This document shows, piece after piece, positions 18,204-28,440 of a stretch of DNA of 64,000 nt; within the stretch, counting starts at the first letter, position 1, and every line of letters begins with the position of its first letter. Made by a program: the position numbers and the translations under genes. Under the pieces are notes generated by a model. That model did not search any database. It saw only the letters and a program-made list of their open reading frames with translations, and was not told where the DNA came from. The stretch lies in contig JACQZR010000065.1 of NCBI GenBank assembly GCA_016213775.1, forward strand, positions 1 through 64,000, written 5' to 3'. The stretch comes from Acidobacteriota bacterium (GTDB taxonomy: Bacteria; Acidobacteriota; Terriglobia; Bryobacterales; Bryobacteraceae).

Positions 18204-20792
18204 TTATCGGGCTGGCTCTCCTCCCGCCCACGCCGGGCTCGACCACGCCCGGCTGCCGTTTCGCTGGGAGATTCGGACATAATAATAATCGCCTGGAAGT
18301 GTGGCGGTGCGGTCAACAAATTCCAACTCGCGATCCTTGGGCGCGGCGGGGTCAACCAACTGCACGGACAGCGAGTCCGGGCCGAGGGATTTCACTATCA
18401 GGCTGTCAGCGAGTTCAGAGAATGCCACGGACAGCGTTGTCGCGGGGAACGCGTTCATTGGGCGAACGAAGGGCGGGCTGACACCGATTTCGGTGCTTGC
18501 GCTCAATTGAAACTCAATACGGGTGGATGCCGAGGCGCCTTCCAGATCGAGCTCGATGATATCGGCGCGCCCGCGGGTGGCGGTGGAGAACTGGATTCGA
18601 TTGGGGTTGGACGGATCGAGCCGCGCGTACTCGCCCAGGCGGTTCTCAAAGTGCATAATCTGGAAACCAGCTAGTTTGGCCTGCTTCACTTCCAGGGAGC
18701 CCTGCCAGGTGCGATGGCCGCGCGGGTTGTCGCGGAACGAAGGTTCAGAACTGGATTCGAAGCTGATCTGCGTGCGGACCTTGGGAGCAAGCGGCGCTGA
18801 GGCGAATCGGCGTGTGAAGATGACGTCGCCGTTCTTGATGACATCCGCGCGGTCGATGGAGGACGTTCCGGAAATGCGAGCGGTGATGCGGCGTTCGCGT
18901 GTATGCGCCGTTCGCTGGCCGGAGGGAGTGCCGTTGAGGCGGACATCCAACAGGATGCGATCGGCGCCGCTCACGGCGTAAGTGGAGCGTGCGCGAAGGG
19001 CATCGAAGATGGACGGGGCTGTCTTGTCGCCGGCGCGCACTCCCACCAGCCCGCCGAATTGCATCAGGGTACCGGTAGCCATGGTGCCGCTAAGACCGGG
19101 ACGCGTGCGATGGTCATCTGAACCGGCAAGAAACCCCACCTCGTGGCCGCGCTTGAGATAGTAGTTCCCGAACCATTCAAATGTCCCGTGCATCGACATG
19201 ATTTCGACAAGGCGCTCCATGTCGGGATCGTTGCGGCGCCAGTCGCCGGCCTGATGCGCATGAGGGATGATAAGCACGTCTCGCGGATTGTAGATCGTAC
19301 GCAACCCCTGATAGAGACGCGAGAGCGACCATGCCTTGCTCACCGCAACCCTGCTGCCGGTGGGCGAGCGGAAGAACACGTTGTGATGACCGCCGGATGT
19401 TCGCTGCGCGCTCCACTCATAACCAAGGAATGCGACGAAACGCCCGGGATCGGAGTAGCGCTTCACCGCATCCTGCATCTGCTTCCATTCAAAATCGTCG
19501 AGCCAGACATCGTGTTCAGAAAGCCCGAGATAATCGAGAGCCGCGTCCTCCTTACCGTACTTGTAGAATCCTTCGATCGTTCCCTGCCCTTCCGCCATGC
19601 CCGTGTTGGCGTGTGTTTCGCCCCAGTAGATGCGCGTTTCCGGATTGTCCTGTACCCAGATGGGATTGCTTTCACCCTGCAATGCACCATCGCGGGAAGT
19701 AGCGGCGTAGCGGTAAATTCCGGGCGCATCGATGGTGATGCCGCCCATCACCATATACGGTTTGGCATCGACGACGGACCGGAACTGTGCGCCGTTGCGG
19801 GTGATTGTGAGCATAGGCAAAGCTCCGGCGGCGCGATTGAGCACACGGTCTTCCGCACGCAACACCAGTTCGAACCGCTCGCCGGTCCTGACGATGCTGG
19901 GAGCGTAGAGCCGCAAGGATGCGGCATGATTGCCGTGAACGGCGAACGACGGCCACGCCAGTGTCAGAAGGCGTCCTTTGGCCTCCGGGTCCACGTAGAT
20001 GGGGAGCATCACGGCTTCATTGGCAAAGTTCTGCATCTTCCATCCGGGCGAACCTTGCGAGCGGTCGCCGTAGACGAGTGTGATGGTGTCGCCTTTTTCC
20101 AGACGGCCCTGCGACAACCGGAAGGCCGGCATTCCCATGCTGCCGCGAAAGCCGCCATGCATCCCTGTAAGCGGGGCTGTCGTCGCATCCCAACCAACGC
20201 CGGCGCGAGAGGATCGAATGGAAAGATAGCCCGGCTGTTTGGGATCGCGATTCTGTACTAAGCCGGAATCGGCCATGAGTTGCCTGGCCGCGACCACCAG
20301 CGCGCCGGTGACGAACGGCATGTCGCCTACCGTGATGGTCTGCTCGATGGTCTGCATGCTGGCTGCGGCGTAGGGGCCGCGGGAGGCAAACGAGGCGCGC
20401 GGCAATGCTGCCGGCTTCTCATCCTTCAACGTGAATTCATACACCAGGTCGTCGATTGCGCGGGGCAGGTTCGCCAACTGTTGGGGCGGTACAAGGTCGC
20501 GCTCACCGGCTTCGAATGCGTAGACCGGTGCGAGAGTCTGCGTGGCGTTCACCGGCACAGGACCGCCCGTGAGGGAATAGGCATTGATCCAATCGAAGAG
20601 CACCTTGCCGCGTGACACAATCGTGATCTCCGTTGTGGCAGCGGCAGCGGCATCGCGCTTCAACTGGGTGACGGCAGCACGCAATTGCGGCGAGAGGTAA
20701 TCGGCAGGCGAAGTGTTTTGCGCGGGCGATTGATAGAGCCAAACCGCGGCCAGTCCCAATACAGGTATGCTAGTCAATGTCGATCGCCGCAT
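18204..20792 (-). CDS. DUF3604-family exported protein
   Basis: An 862-residue protein whose central part matches DUF3604: [44 protein letters not shown], then [15 protein letters not shown], and [17 protein letters not shown] and [10 protein letters not shown] further on. These His/Asp-rich motifs resemble PHP-type metal-dependent phosphoesterases, but no substrate is established. The N-terminal [21 protein letters not shown] is a signal peptide or anchor. The ATG at 20792 is preferred; an in-frame GTG at 20813 is possible. Only 24 bases separate it from the divergent galT ATG, so promoters probably extend into coding DNA. Confidence 0.82.
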   Translation of the reverse strand: MRRSTLTSIPVLGLAAVWLYQSPAQNTSPADYLSPQLRAAVTQLKRDAAAAATTEITIVSRGKVLFDWINAYSLTGGPVPVNATQTLAPVYAFEAGERDLVPPQQLANLPRAIDDLVYEFTLKDEKPAALPRASFASRGPYAAASMQTIEQTITVGDMPFVTGALVVAARQLMADSGLVQNRDPKQPGYLSIRSSRAGVGWDATTAPLTGMHGGFRGSMGMPAFRLSQGRLEKGDTITLVYGDRSQGSPGWKMQNFANEAVMLPIYVDPEAKGRLLTLAWPSFAVHGNHAASLRLYAPSIVRTGERFELVLRAEDRVLNRAAGALPMLTITRNGAQFRSVVDAKPYMVMGGITIDAPGIYRYAATSRDGALQGESNPIWVQDNPETRIYWGETHANTGMAEGQGTIEGFYKYGKEDAALDYLGLSEHDVWLDDFEWKQMQDAVKRYSDPGRFVAFLGYEWSAQRTSGGHHNVFFRSPTGSRVAVSKAWSLSRLYQGLRTIYNPRDVLIIPHAHQAGDWRRNDPDMERLVEIMSMHGTFEWFGNYYLKRGHEVGFLAGSDDHRTRPGLSGTMATGTLMQFGGLVGVRAGDKTAPSIFDALRARSTYAVSGADRILLDVRLNGTPSGQRTAHTRERRITARISGTSSIDRADVIKNGDVIFTRRFASAPLAPKVRTQISFESSSEPSFRDNPRGHRTWQGSLEVKQAKLAGFQIMHFENRLGEYARLDPSNPNRIQFSTATRGRADIIELDLEGASASTRIEFQLSASTEIGVSPPFVRPMNAFPATTLSVAFSELADSLIVKSLGPDSLSVQLVDPAAPKDRELEFVDRTATLPGDYYYVRISQRNGSRAWSSPAWAGGEPAR

Positions 20793-20816
20793 GTAGCGCC
20801 AATTGTACTGCACGAA

Positions 20817-21848
20817 ATGATTCAGGATCAGCAGATCTTTTTACAGCCGCATCGAAGGTGGAACCCCCTGACTCGAGAATGGGTTCTAGTGTCGCCCCAC
20901 CGCGCGCGGCGGCCTTGGCTGGGTCAGGTGGAGAAAAAGGCCGCGCCGGTGCGTGCTTCCTACGACCCTTCGTGCTATCTGTGTCCGGGGAATGAACGTG
21001 CTGCAGGGCATCGCAACCCTGCCTATGACGCGACCTTCGTATTCGACAATGACTTTGCCGCGCTGCTGCCGGAAAACGAAGGCGCGGAATGGAACCGCGA
21101 CGATCTGCTGATGGCGAAGGGCGAGCGGGGCATCTGCCGCGTGGTGTGCTTCTCGCCGGACCACGGCTTGAGCGTGCCCAGTCTCCCGCCCGATGCGATG
21201 GAGCGGGTGGTGGATGTATGGACCGATGAATACAACACGCTCGGTGCGTTCGACTGGGTCCAGTCTGTACAGATCTTCGAGAACCGTGGCGAGATGATGG
21301 GGGCAAGTAATCCGCATCCGCATTGCCAGATCTGGGCCAATGCATCGGTACCGGTAGAGTTGAGCAAGGAACTGGCGGCTCAGGCGGCGTACCGCGGTTC
21401 GCGCGGCAGGTGCCTGTTGTGTGACGTTCTCGCATTGGAGTTGGACGCTCGGGAGCGCATCGTGGAAGAGAATGAAGCATTCGTTGCGTTGGTGCCGTTC
21501 TGGGCGGTCTGGCCCTTTGAAACGCTGGTGGTCGCGCGGCGCCACTTTGGAGCAATTCCCGACATGTCCGCAAGCGAGCGCAGACAACTCGCCGGGCTGA
21601 TGCAGGCCCTTGCGCGCCGTTACGACTCGCTTTTCGACGTTGCGTTTCCGTACAGCATGGGCTTTCATCAACGGCCAACGGACGGCCAGAGCCACCCGTC
21701 TTTTCATTTTCACGCGCACTACTACCCGCCGCTGCTGCGTTCGGCGGAAGTGCGAAAATTCATGGTCGGCTACGAAATGCTGGCCAATCCGCAACGCGAC
21801 ATCACGCCCGAATCGGCGGCGGAACGACTGAGGAGTTTGCAGGTTTAG
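20817..21848 (+). CDS. galT: galactose-1-phosphate uridylyltransferase
   Basis: A 343-residue Leloir enzyme that exchanges UMP between UDP-glucose and galactose-1-phosphate in the cytoplasm. Zinc-site cysteines lie in [11 protein letters not shown], the catalytic histidine triad is in [10 protein letters not shown], and the second domain has [13 protein letters not shown]. An upstream in-frame extension to 20685 is antisense to the DUF3604 gene and is rejected; the ATG at 20817 opens on the family sequence [27 protein letters not shown]. The next gene, 26 bases on, is an aldose epimerase, giving a small galactose operon without galK or galE. Confidence 0.93.
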   Translation: MIQDQQIFLQPHRRWNPLTREWVLVSPHRARRPWLGQVEKKAAPVRASYDPSCYLCPGNERAAGHRNPAYDATFVFDNDFAALLPENEGAEWNRDDLLMAKGERGICRVVCFSPDHGLSVPSLPPDAMERVVDVWTDEYNTLGAFDWVQSVQIFENRGEMMGASNPHPHCQIWANASVPVELSKELAAQAAYRGSRGRCLLCDVLALELDARERIVEENEAFVALVPFWAVWPFETLVVARRHFGAIPDMSASERRQLAGLMQALARRYDSLFDVAFPYSMGFHQRPTDGQSHPSFHFHAHYYPPLLRSAEVRKFMVGYEMLANPQRDITPESAAERLRSLQV

Positions 21849-21874
21849 CGAAGCTAGAAGGAGGAAGTACAACA

Positions 21875-23050
21875 ATGTGCGACACAGACAAGCGGGAGAT
21901 CTCCCGAAGGGTGATGCGAAGCGCAGTAGCTATCGTTACGATGGGCGCGCTCTTTTCGTGTTCGAAGCCTCCCGAAGCACCGAAGGCTCCTGAGAAGATC
22001 ACCAGGACTCTCTTTGGCAGAATGGAGGACGGTAGCCAGGCCGATCTCTATACGATGCGCAATGCCAGGAACATGGAGGTTTCCATCACCAACTATGGTG
22101 GCATCGTCACCGCATTGAAGACTCCGGACAAGACGGGAGGTATGGCGGATGTTGTGCTCGGTTTCGACAACCTCTCCGACTACGTACGGGACGGCAAGAC
22201 CTACTTCGGCGCAATCATTGGACGCTATGGCAACAGGATCGGCAAAGCAAAATTCACTCTCAACGGCAAGTCGTACAACCTGGCAAACAACAACGGCCAG
22301 AACCACCTGCATGGAGGGAAAAAGGGCTTCGACAAGGTACTGTGGACCGCCAAGCCGGATGCCACCGCCGAACCGTCATTGGAGCTGCAATACATCAGCA
22401 AGGACGGCGAGGAGGGCTACCCCGGCGAGCTGAAGGTGACAGTGAAATACACGCTCACCGACAACAACGAACTGCGGATCGAATACAGCGCCACCACGAA
22501 TAAGGACACGATCGTCAATCTGACGAATCACTCTTACTTCAATCTCGCCGGCGCGGGCAGCGGTGATATTCTCGATCACGAGTTGGTAGTCAACGCCAGG
22601 AAGTTCACCGCCGTCGACGACCAACTCATCCCCACCGGAAAACTCGAGGACGTTGCCGACACTCCGTTCGATTTCGGGTCCCCGAGAGCTATCGGTGCGC
22701 ATATCGGTGACGATAACACGCAACTGCGATATGGCCTGGGGTACGACCACAATTTCGTGCTGGACAATCAGGATGGCAAGTTGGCGCTTGCGGTCACCGT
22801 AAGAGAACTAAAGAGCGGGCGGGTAATGGAAGTACTCACCACCGAACCTGGAGTGCAGTTCTACTCCGGCAACTTCCTGGATGGTTCGTTGTTGGGGAAG
22901 GGGGGACACGCTTATCGTAAACGATACGGGTTCTGTCTGGAGACGCAGCACTATCCGGACTCGCCAAACAAGCCGGACTTTCCCTCCGTGGTGCTCAAAC
23001 CGGGTGGGCAGTATTCCACGACAACGGTGTACCGCTTCAGCGCCAAATGA
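21875..23050 (+). CDS. galM: aldose 1-epimerase, probably exported lipoprotein
   Basis: A 391-residue mutarotase that interconverts alpha and beta anomers of galactose or glucose. The N-terminus has RRVMRSAVAIVTMGALFSC, whose end resembles a lipobox, followed by a Pro-rich linker, so the enzyme is probably anchored in the periplasm. The catalytic core is clear: ITNYGGIV, GRYGNRIGKAKF, NNGQNHLHGGKKGFD (active-site His), LTNHSYFNLAG (second His) and QFYSGNFLDG. A strong AAGGAGG is centred about ten bases before the ATG. It follows galT in the same operon and would feed beta-to-alpha galactose to the Leloir pathway. Confidence 0.9.
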   Translation: MCDTDKREISRRVMRSAVAIVTMGALFSCSKPPEAPKAPEKITRTLFGRMEDGSQADLYTMRNARNMEVSITNYGGIVTALKTPDKTGGMADVVLGFDNLSDYVRDGKTYFGAIIGRYGNRIGKAKFTLNGKSYNLANNNGQNHLHGGKKGFDKVLWTAKPDATAEPSLELQYISKDGEEGYPGELKVTVKYTLTDNNELRIEYSATTNKDTIVNLTNHSYFNLAGAGSGDILDHELVVNARKFTAVDDQLIPTGKLEDVADTPFDFGSPRAIGAHIGDDNTQLRYGLGYDHNFVLDNQDGKLALAVTVRELKSGRVMEVLTTEPGVQFYSGNFLDGSLLGKGGHAYRKRYGFCLETQHYPDSPNKPDFPSVVLKPGGQYSTTTVYRFSAK

Positions 23051-23156
23051 GCCCGGCCCCGACACACCGCTCAAAACGCAATCAACGGGAAATGTAGTGG
23101 CTAGAAACTTTCTTTCTTTATAGATAGAATGAGATAGCCAAGGAGACATCCTAATA

Positions 23157-26100
23157 ATGATCTACCCCGCTTCGTTCACACGAACCGGCGCGCGCGGACT
23201 TGCATGTCTGGCTGCGCTGACACTCCTCACGGTTGTAGCTTTGCCGGGGGCCGAAACATTCGACATGAAATCTTCCCAGAAGGGCAGTAGTCCTCTGGCC
23301 GGCAGTCAGAGGACGCAACTGCAGGAAGCGTTCGGAAAGCTGCCTCTGCGGTTTGAGCCGAACCGCGGGCAGGCCGAAAGCAAGACGCTGTTCCTTTCGC
23401 GCGGCCCTGGCTACAGGATGTCGTTCTCGCAAGCCGGCGCGGAGGTGGCGCTGACTTCGGGAAGCAAAGCCGCGCTTGTGCGGATGAACCTGCAAGGTTC
23501 CAGGAATAACGCGAAGGTGCAGCCGCTGGATGCGCTGCAAGGCGTTACCAACTACCTCATCGGTAACGATGAATCGCAATGGAAGACGGGCATTCCCGGG
23601 TTTGCGCGACTTCGCTATTCGGGTGTCTACTCCGGTATCGATGTCGATTACTACGGTTCACATCGAAGGTTGGAGTACGACTTTGTGGTAGCCCCCGGCG
23701 CCGATCCGAAGAAAATTCGTCTGCGCTTCGACGGCATCACAGGCCTACGTTTGGAAAACGGCGATCTGCTGTTGGACACCGCGGCGGGAACGCTCCGCCA
23801 GCACAAACCGGTGGTCTACCAGGACATAGACGGGCAGCGCCTAATGCGCGACGGCGCCTACGAAGTGCATGCGGACCGGACGGTGACGTTCGCGCTTGGC
23901 GCCTACGACCGCGACCGTACCCTAGTGATTGACCCGATCCTGTCGTATTCGACATTCTTTGGCGGTTTCGGCGCGGAAGTCGCCAACGGCATCGCTGTGG
24001 ATGCGACCAACAATGCCTACATCACGGGCTACACAACGTCGGGTAACATCTCGACAGCGGGCGCCGCGCAGACTGTGAGCGGCGGATTGACCGACGCGTT
24101 TGTTGCCAAGCTCGGAGCGGCGGGGAACAGCGTCGTCTATATCACGTACCTCGGCGGCAGCTCCGACGACTACGGTACTGCGATCGCTCTGGATAGTACG
24201 GGTGCGGCTTTTGTGACCGGGTTTACAACGTCAACCAACTTCCCCGCTGTCGCCGCGGCGCAGGGAGCGAACGGCGGCGGCACCGATGCCTTTGTGGCGC
24301 AGTTGAACGCCGCGGGGTCCGCGCTGGTGTACTCCACCTATCTCGGCGGAGCGGGTGAAGATCGCGGGACGGGAATCGGCGTCGATAGCACGAGCGCCGC
24401 TTACGTTTCCGGAGCCACAACGGCGGCGACCTTCCCCACCGTGAGCGGCATCCAGGGCTTCGGTGGCGGATCGCGCGACGCATTCGTCGTCAAGCTGTCG
24501 AACGCCGGCGCAGTCAACTTCTCCACCTTCCTTGGCGGCAACGGCGATGATGCCGCGACCTCCGTCGCGGTGAACGCCACTGGTGCGTACATCGCCGGCT
24601 ACACCGACTCTCCGAATTTTCCGACAGCGAATGCGATCCGCGCGACGCCGGTTGGACAGGTGGATGCCTTCCTCGTCAAAATGCCGCTGACAGGCGGCAG
24701 CATGACCTACTCGACATACCTTGGCGGTACGCTCGCGGACCGGGCGACTGCGGTAGCGGTGGATTCCACCGGCGCGGCGTATGTGGGGGGATGGACGTTC
24801 TCCACTGATTTTCCCGTTGCCAGCGCGCAGGCGGGCACGTTCCGCGGCGGCATCTACGACGGTTTCGTCAGCAAGGTGAACGCGGCTGGTTCGGCGCTTG
24901 TGTTCTCGACATACTACGGAGGGAACGGCGAGGACCTGGTTACCGGGATCGCTCTGGATTCCACCAACGCGCCGGTGATAGCGGGATACACTTCATCGAG
25001 CGATCTTCCGCTGGTTTCGTCTTCGCCCTCCTATTACAACGGGCTGAAGACTGGTGCGTTCGTCGGGCGCTATGCGGCTGACGGCGCCACGCTCACCTTC
25101 AGCACATACCTTGGCGGGAATGGGGGAGATCTGGCGAATTGCGTTGCCGCCGACGCCACCAACTCCATCTACACCGCCGGCACTACGGTGAGCACTACCT
25201 TCCCCACGTTGTCGGCCTTCAAGGCGACTCTGCAGGGCAGCAGCGATGCATTCGTCAGCAAGTTCGTGGACGGGACACCCGTCACCTTCACGGTGGATAC
25301 CAACCCGACCGGCCTGACGGTTATCGTCGATGGCGTCACCGCCTCGGCGCCGCGCTTCTTTGCGTGGGCTCCCGCCTCGGCGCACACTCTTGACACGCCT
25401 TCTCCGCAAGTGCTGGTCACCGGGACGCGCTACGCGTTCAGTTCCTGGAGCCAGGGCGGCACGCAGTCGCAAACGGTGACCGCGGGTACAAGCAGCGCCA
25501 GCTACACCGCCAACTTCACCACGCAGTATCTGCTCACGGTGAACAAAGTTCCAGGGGTGGGCGGCACTGTCGCGGTCTCGGCTCAGTCGAATGACAATTT
25601 CTACAGCGCCGGCACCAGCCTGGTCTTGACGGCGACTCCATCGAGCGGGTACGCATTCTCCGGTTTCAGCGGGGATGCGTCCGGCGCCTCACCGCTCACC
25701 GTCGTCATGTCGTCAGCGAAGACGATCACCGCGACGTTCGCCTGCAATTACAACCTGAGCGCCGGTGCGGCGACGTTTGAAGGCGGTGGCGCCAGCGGCA
25801 GTTTCAATATCACCACCGGCGGCACCTGTCCCTACACGGCCATCAGCGATGCGGCATGGTTGACCATTACTTCCGGCGGGGCCGGTCCCGGGTCCAACAC
25901 GGTGAACTACCAGCTCGCCGCAAACCCGGGCAACACCTCGCGTACGGGAACCATCTCCATCCTCACGGGATCGAGCATTCTCACGCACACCGTGACGCAG
26001 GGCCCGATCCCGCCTTCTTCCATCACCATCACTACCATACCCGCGGGCCTGCAAGTGTTGGTGAACGGAACCGCAACGCAGACACCGACGAACGTGCAAC

Positions 26101-27323
26101 TGCCGGCGGGAACGCAGGTCAGCATCGGCGCTGTCGCGATCCAGGGTGACGCGAATACACGCTACGTTTTCGCCAATTGGTCGGACGGCGGAGCACAGAC
26201 GCACACCGTGACTGTTCCGGGCACGGGTTCTCTGTCAGTGACTGCGAATTACATCACGCAGTTCAAGTTGAATCTCTTGAGCTCGCCTTCGGGCAGCGGC
26301 ACATTCACAACCGTGCCTGCTTCGCCGGACGGATTCTTTGCTCCCAACACGGTGGTCCAGGTGACAGCGGTGCCGGCTACGGGAGCGGTGTTCAACGGGT
26401 TCACCGGAGCACTTAGCGGAACCACCAATCCGCAGGCGCTGACGCTGTTGGCCCCCTCGACAGTAACCGCGCTGTTCACACCCATGACTTGCGGTTCGGC
26501 GTACGCACTGAATCCACAGACCTTCACGGTACCGCCTGAAGGGGGAACCTCCACGGCCAACATCGTGACCAATACCGGCTGCTTCTGGCAAGCCTCGCTT
26601 TCGAACTTCTTCATCACGCCGTTCGTGACGTTGAACGGAGCAACGCAAGGCGCCGGAAACGGAAGCATCAGCTTCACTCTCGCCCCCAACGGCAGCGCCA
26701 ATCCCCGCACCGCGTCCATCAACGTGCAGGGCCAGTTGGTGCAGATCCTGCAGAAGGGTGTGAACACGCCGCAGCCTTACGGCGACGTGCCGGCTTCGCA
26801 CATCTTCTCCGATTACATCTACCTCGCTGGTTTGTTCGGCGAAATGACCGGATGTGGAAGCGGCAACTTCTGCCCCGATACGGTAACCACTCGCGCCAGG
26901 ATGGCGGAGTTCGTCATCAAGGCGAAGTTGGGGAATGATTTTCCGTACAACACGACGCCGTTCTTCACCGACGTGCCCAACACGCATCCGCAGTTCGCCT
27001 ACATCCAGAAGATGCGCGAACTGTCGATCACCACTGGTTGCTCGGCGACGCAGTACTGCCCGGACAGCCCGGTGACTCGCGGCGAAATCTCGGTCTTCCT
27101 GATCAGAGGGAAACTGAACGTCGTCAACGCGACCGAGTTCACTTACAACCCGACCGGCTACTTTACCGACATGCCGTCGACGGATTCCTTCTTCCCCTTC
27201 GTCCAGAAGATGAAGGATCTGGGAATCACTGCCGGCTGCTCGACGACAACCTTCTGTCCCACGGATGCAAATACGTGGGGGCAGATTTCGGTATTCCTGA
27301 TCCGCAGTTTCAACACTCCGTAG
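23157..27323 (+). CDS. large exported SBBP-repeat / BACON / SLH-like surface protein
   Basis: A 1388-residue secreted protein built of several modules. After a signal peptide (about residues 1-35) comes a DUF7948-like domain starting LRFEPNRGQAE, then seven SBBP beta-propeller repeats (roughly residues 263-703), each with an STYLGG-type strand. PEGA-like and divergent-repeat domains (TVIVDGVTASAP...; SPSSGYAFSGFSGDASG) follow, with BACON-like domains (WLTITSGGAGPGSNTVNYQL and FFITPFVTLNG). Three SLH-like repeats end the protein (CPDTVTTRARMAEFV, CPDSPVTRGEISVFLI, CPTDANTWGQISVFLI). The function is probably surface binding or adhesion. AAGGAG lies eleven bases upstream of the ATG, and a strong terminator follows the stop. 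Confidence 0.88.
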   Translation: MIYPASFTRTGARGLACLAALTLLTVVALPGAETFDMKSSQKGSSPLAGSQRTQLQEAFGKLPLRFEPNRGQAESKTLFLSRGPGYRMSFSQAGAEVALTSGSKAALVRMNLQGSRNNAKVQPLDALQGVTNYLIGNDESQWKTGIPGFARLRYSGVYSGIDVDYYGSHRRLEYDFVVAPGADPKKIRLRFDGITGLRLENGDLLLDTAAGTLRQHKPVVYQDIDGQRLMRDGAYEVHADRTVTFALGAYDRDRTLVIDPILSYSTFFGGFGAEVANGIAVDATNNAYITGYTTSGNISTAGAAQTVSGGLTDAFVAKLGAAGNSVVYITYLGGSSDDYGTAIALDSTGAAFVTGFTTSTNFPAVAAAQGANGGGTDAFVAQLNAAGSALVYSTYLGGAGEDRGTGIGVDSTSAAYVSGATTAATFPTVSGIQGFGGGSRDAFVVKLSNAGAVNFSTFLGGNGDDAATSVAVNATGAYIAGYTDSPNFPTANAIRATPVGQVDAFLVKMPLTGGSMTYSTYLGGTLADRATAVAVDSTGAAYVGGWTFSTDFPVASAQAGTFRGGIYDGFVSKVNAAGSALVFSTYYGGNGEDLVTGIALDSTNAPVIAGYTSSSDLPLVSSSPSYYNGLKTGAFVGRYAADGATLTFSTYLGGNGGDLANCVAADATNSIYTAGTTVSTTFPTLSAFKATLQGSSDAFVSKFVDGTPVTFTVDTNPTGLTVIVDGVTASAPRFFAWAPASAHTLDTPSPQVLVTGTRYAFSSWSQGGTQSQTVTAGTSSASYTANFTTQYLLTVNKVPGVGGTVAVSAQSNDNFYSAGTSLVLTATPSSGYAFSGFSGDASGASPLTVVMSSAKTITATFACNYNLSAGAATFEGGGASGSFNITTGGTCPYTAISDAAWLTITSGGAGPGSNTVNYQLAANPGNTSRTGTISILTGSSILTHTVTQGPIPPSSITITTIPAGLQVLVNGTATQTPTNVQLPAGTQVSIGAVAIQGDANTRYVFANWSDGGAQTHTVTVPGTGSLSVTANYITQFKLNLLSSPSGSGTFTTVPASPDGFFAPNTVVQVTAVPATGAVFNGFTGALSGTTNPQALTLLAPSTVTALFTPMTCGSAYALNPQTFTVPPEGGTSTANIVTNTGCFWQASLSNFFITPFVTLNGATQGAGNGSISFTLAPNGSANPRTASINVQGQLVQILQKGVNTPQPYGDVPASHIFSDYIYLAGLFGEMTGCGSGNFCPDTVTTRARMAEFVIKAKLGNDFPYNTTPFFTDVPNTHPQFAYIQKMRELSITTGCSATQYCPDSPVTRGEISVFLIRGKLNVVNATEFTYNPTGYFTDMPSTDSFFPFVQKMKDLGITAGCSTTTFCPTDANTWGQISVFLIRSFNTP
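23945..25266 (+). repeat. seven SBBP-type repeats inside the surface-protein gene
   Basis: Seven units of about 55-66 codons each begin with a strand such as YSTFFGG, ITYLGG, YSTYLGG (twice), FSTFLGG, FSTYYGG and FSTYLGG, and continue with an acidic loop and an AYxxGxT element. They should fold as a beta propeller. The units have diverged at DNA level, so this is an old coding repeat and not a recent tandem expansion. Confidence 0.85.
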
Positions 27324-27346
27324 TCAGGACTTCGGCAAGAAACAGG

Positions 27347-27380
27347 AAAGGCCTCGGGGTTCGCGCCCCGGGGCCTTTGT
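27347..27380 (+). terminator. strong rho-independent terminator after the surface-protein gene
   Basis: AAAGGCCTCGGGG at 27347-27359 pairs over 13 positions (one G-T) with CCCCGGGGCCTTT at 27366-27378 around a six-base loop. The T-rich GTCTTTG follows. The hairpin is symmetric enough to stop transcription from the convergent methyltransferase gene as well. Confidence 0.85.
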
Positions 27381-27441
27381 CTTTGCGGACGGCCATAAGC
27401 TCCGGCTTGATCCCGCGAAGACGTATCGAGGAAAACGCTCG

Positions 27442-28440
27442 CTACGCGCCGTTGTTGACGAGGGCCAGCAACGAAAGCTGCATGCTCGGATGGATCTCCT
27501 CGGAGCCCTGGGACAATCGCTCCATCAGCGCCTTCACCTCGTGCTCCGGCCATTCCTCCAAAAAGCGGAGCGCGGAGAGTTCGGCGTATGCGCGGTCAAG
27601 TTCGATGCTGAGCCACCGCCGCCCGAGGTTCTCGGCGACGGCTCCTGTTGTGTTTGAACCGGAGAAAATGTCGAGGACGAGATCACCGGGTTCAGTTAGG
27701 AAGTTGACGAAGAATTTGGGGAGATCCGCCGGAAACCGAGCCGGGTGTGATTCCCGCCCAAGCGCTTTGCACATTCGAAGATAGTGCGAATTGCTATCGG
27801 TGTTCGGAATCTGAAGCAGATTCGGCGGAATCGCTCCCCCATTCTCCTTTCCGAAAGCGGCTGCAATGTCGTGGCCGGAAGGCCTCCCTTTGGGCCGGTA
27901 AAACTTCTCAGGGTCTTTGAGCAGCGTCTTCATCCGCTCCGAGTAGGGAGCGAGGACCCTGGTCACGTCGGCCTTGGGCCACTCGGTCTTTGAAAACCAC
28001 CAAACGGTATTTACCGAATCCTTGACGCGGATCTTCCGTTTGTTCACCCATTCGATCGGGGAAGGAAGTTTTGCGGGATTGTGCCAGTAGAACTCTTCCG
28101 CGAGAAAGTAGCCGGGTTTCTCGCAGAACTCGATCAGGACCTTGAAATTGTATAGAGAGCGAACGGGCACTCCGCGCTGGTAGGCCCCGCCGAGATCGAG
28201 CACGAAGCTGCCGGTGTCCTTGAGAGTTCGCTTGGCTACGTTGCCGAACTCCAACAGCCATTCGACGTAGTCTTCCTGCTCTTCGTTCCCATAGGACTTC
28301 TTCCTGAGAAGTGCAAAAGTCGGGCTCGTGACAATAAGATCAACCGACTCGTCAGGAAGTTGAGCGAGCACCTGGCGGCTGTCTGCGCAGAGCTGTCTCC
28401 CGAGCGCTGTTCGATAGACTTCGATTGAGGTCTCAGCCAC
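27442..28440 (-). CDS. beta-class DNA methyltransferase, probably cytosine-N4
   Basis: A 332-residue S-adenosylmethionine-dependent DNA methyltransferase. The catalytic motif IV comes first (VTSPTFALLRKKSYGN, residues 37-52) and the cofactor motif I comes near the C-terminus (LVLDIFSGSNTTGAVAE, residues 254-270), the beta-class order. The FALLRKK.YGN tail after motif IV is like PvuII-type cytosine-N4 enzymes. The usual SPPF is SPTF here, with Thr41 replacing the second Pro. The GTG start at 28440 overlaps the stop of the upstream HEAT-repeat gene by 8 bases, so the two are coupled and likely form one restriction-modification unit. Recognition sequence unknown. Confidence 0.88.
   Translation of the reverse strand: MAETSIEVYRTALGRQLCADSRQVLAQLPDESVDLIVTSPTFALLRKKSYGNEEQEDYVEWLLEFGNVAKRTLKDTGSFVLDLGGAYQRGVPVRSLYNFKVLIEFCEKPGYFLAEEFYWHNPAKLPSPIEWVNKRKIRVKDSVNTVWWFSKTEWPKADVTRVLAPYSERMKTLLKDPEKFYRPKGRPSGHDIAAAFGKENGGAIPPNLLQIPNTDSNSHYLRMCKALGRESHPARFPADLPKFFVNFLTEPGDLVLDIFSGSNTTGAVAENLGRRWLSIELDRAYAELSALRFLEEWPEHEVKALMERLSQGSEEIHPSMQLSLLALVNNGA

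Noticed and set aside
23945-25266. DNA tandem repeat or CRISPR-like array
   Set aside because: Periodicity is at the protein level (SBBP units); the DNA units are diverged and in frame within one gene.
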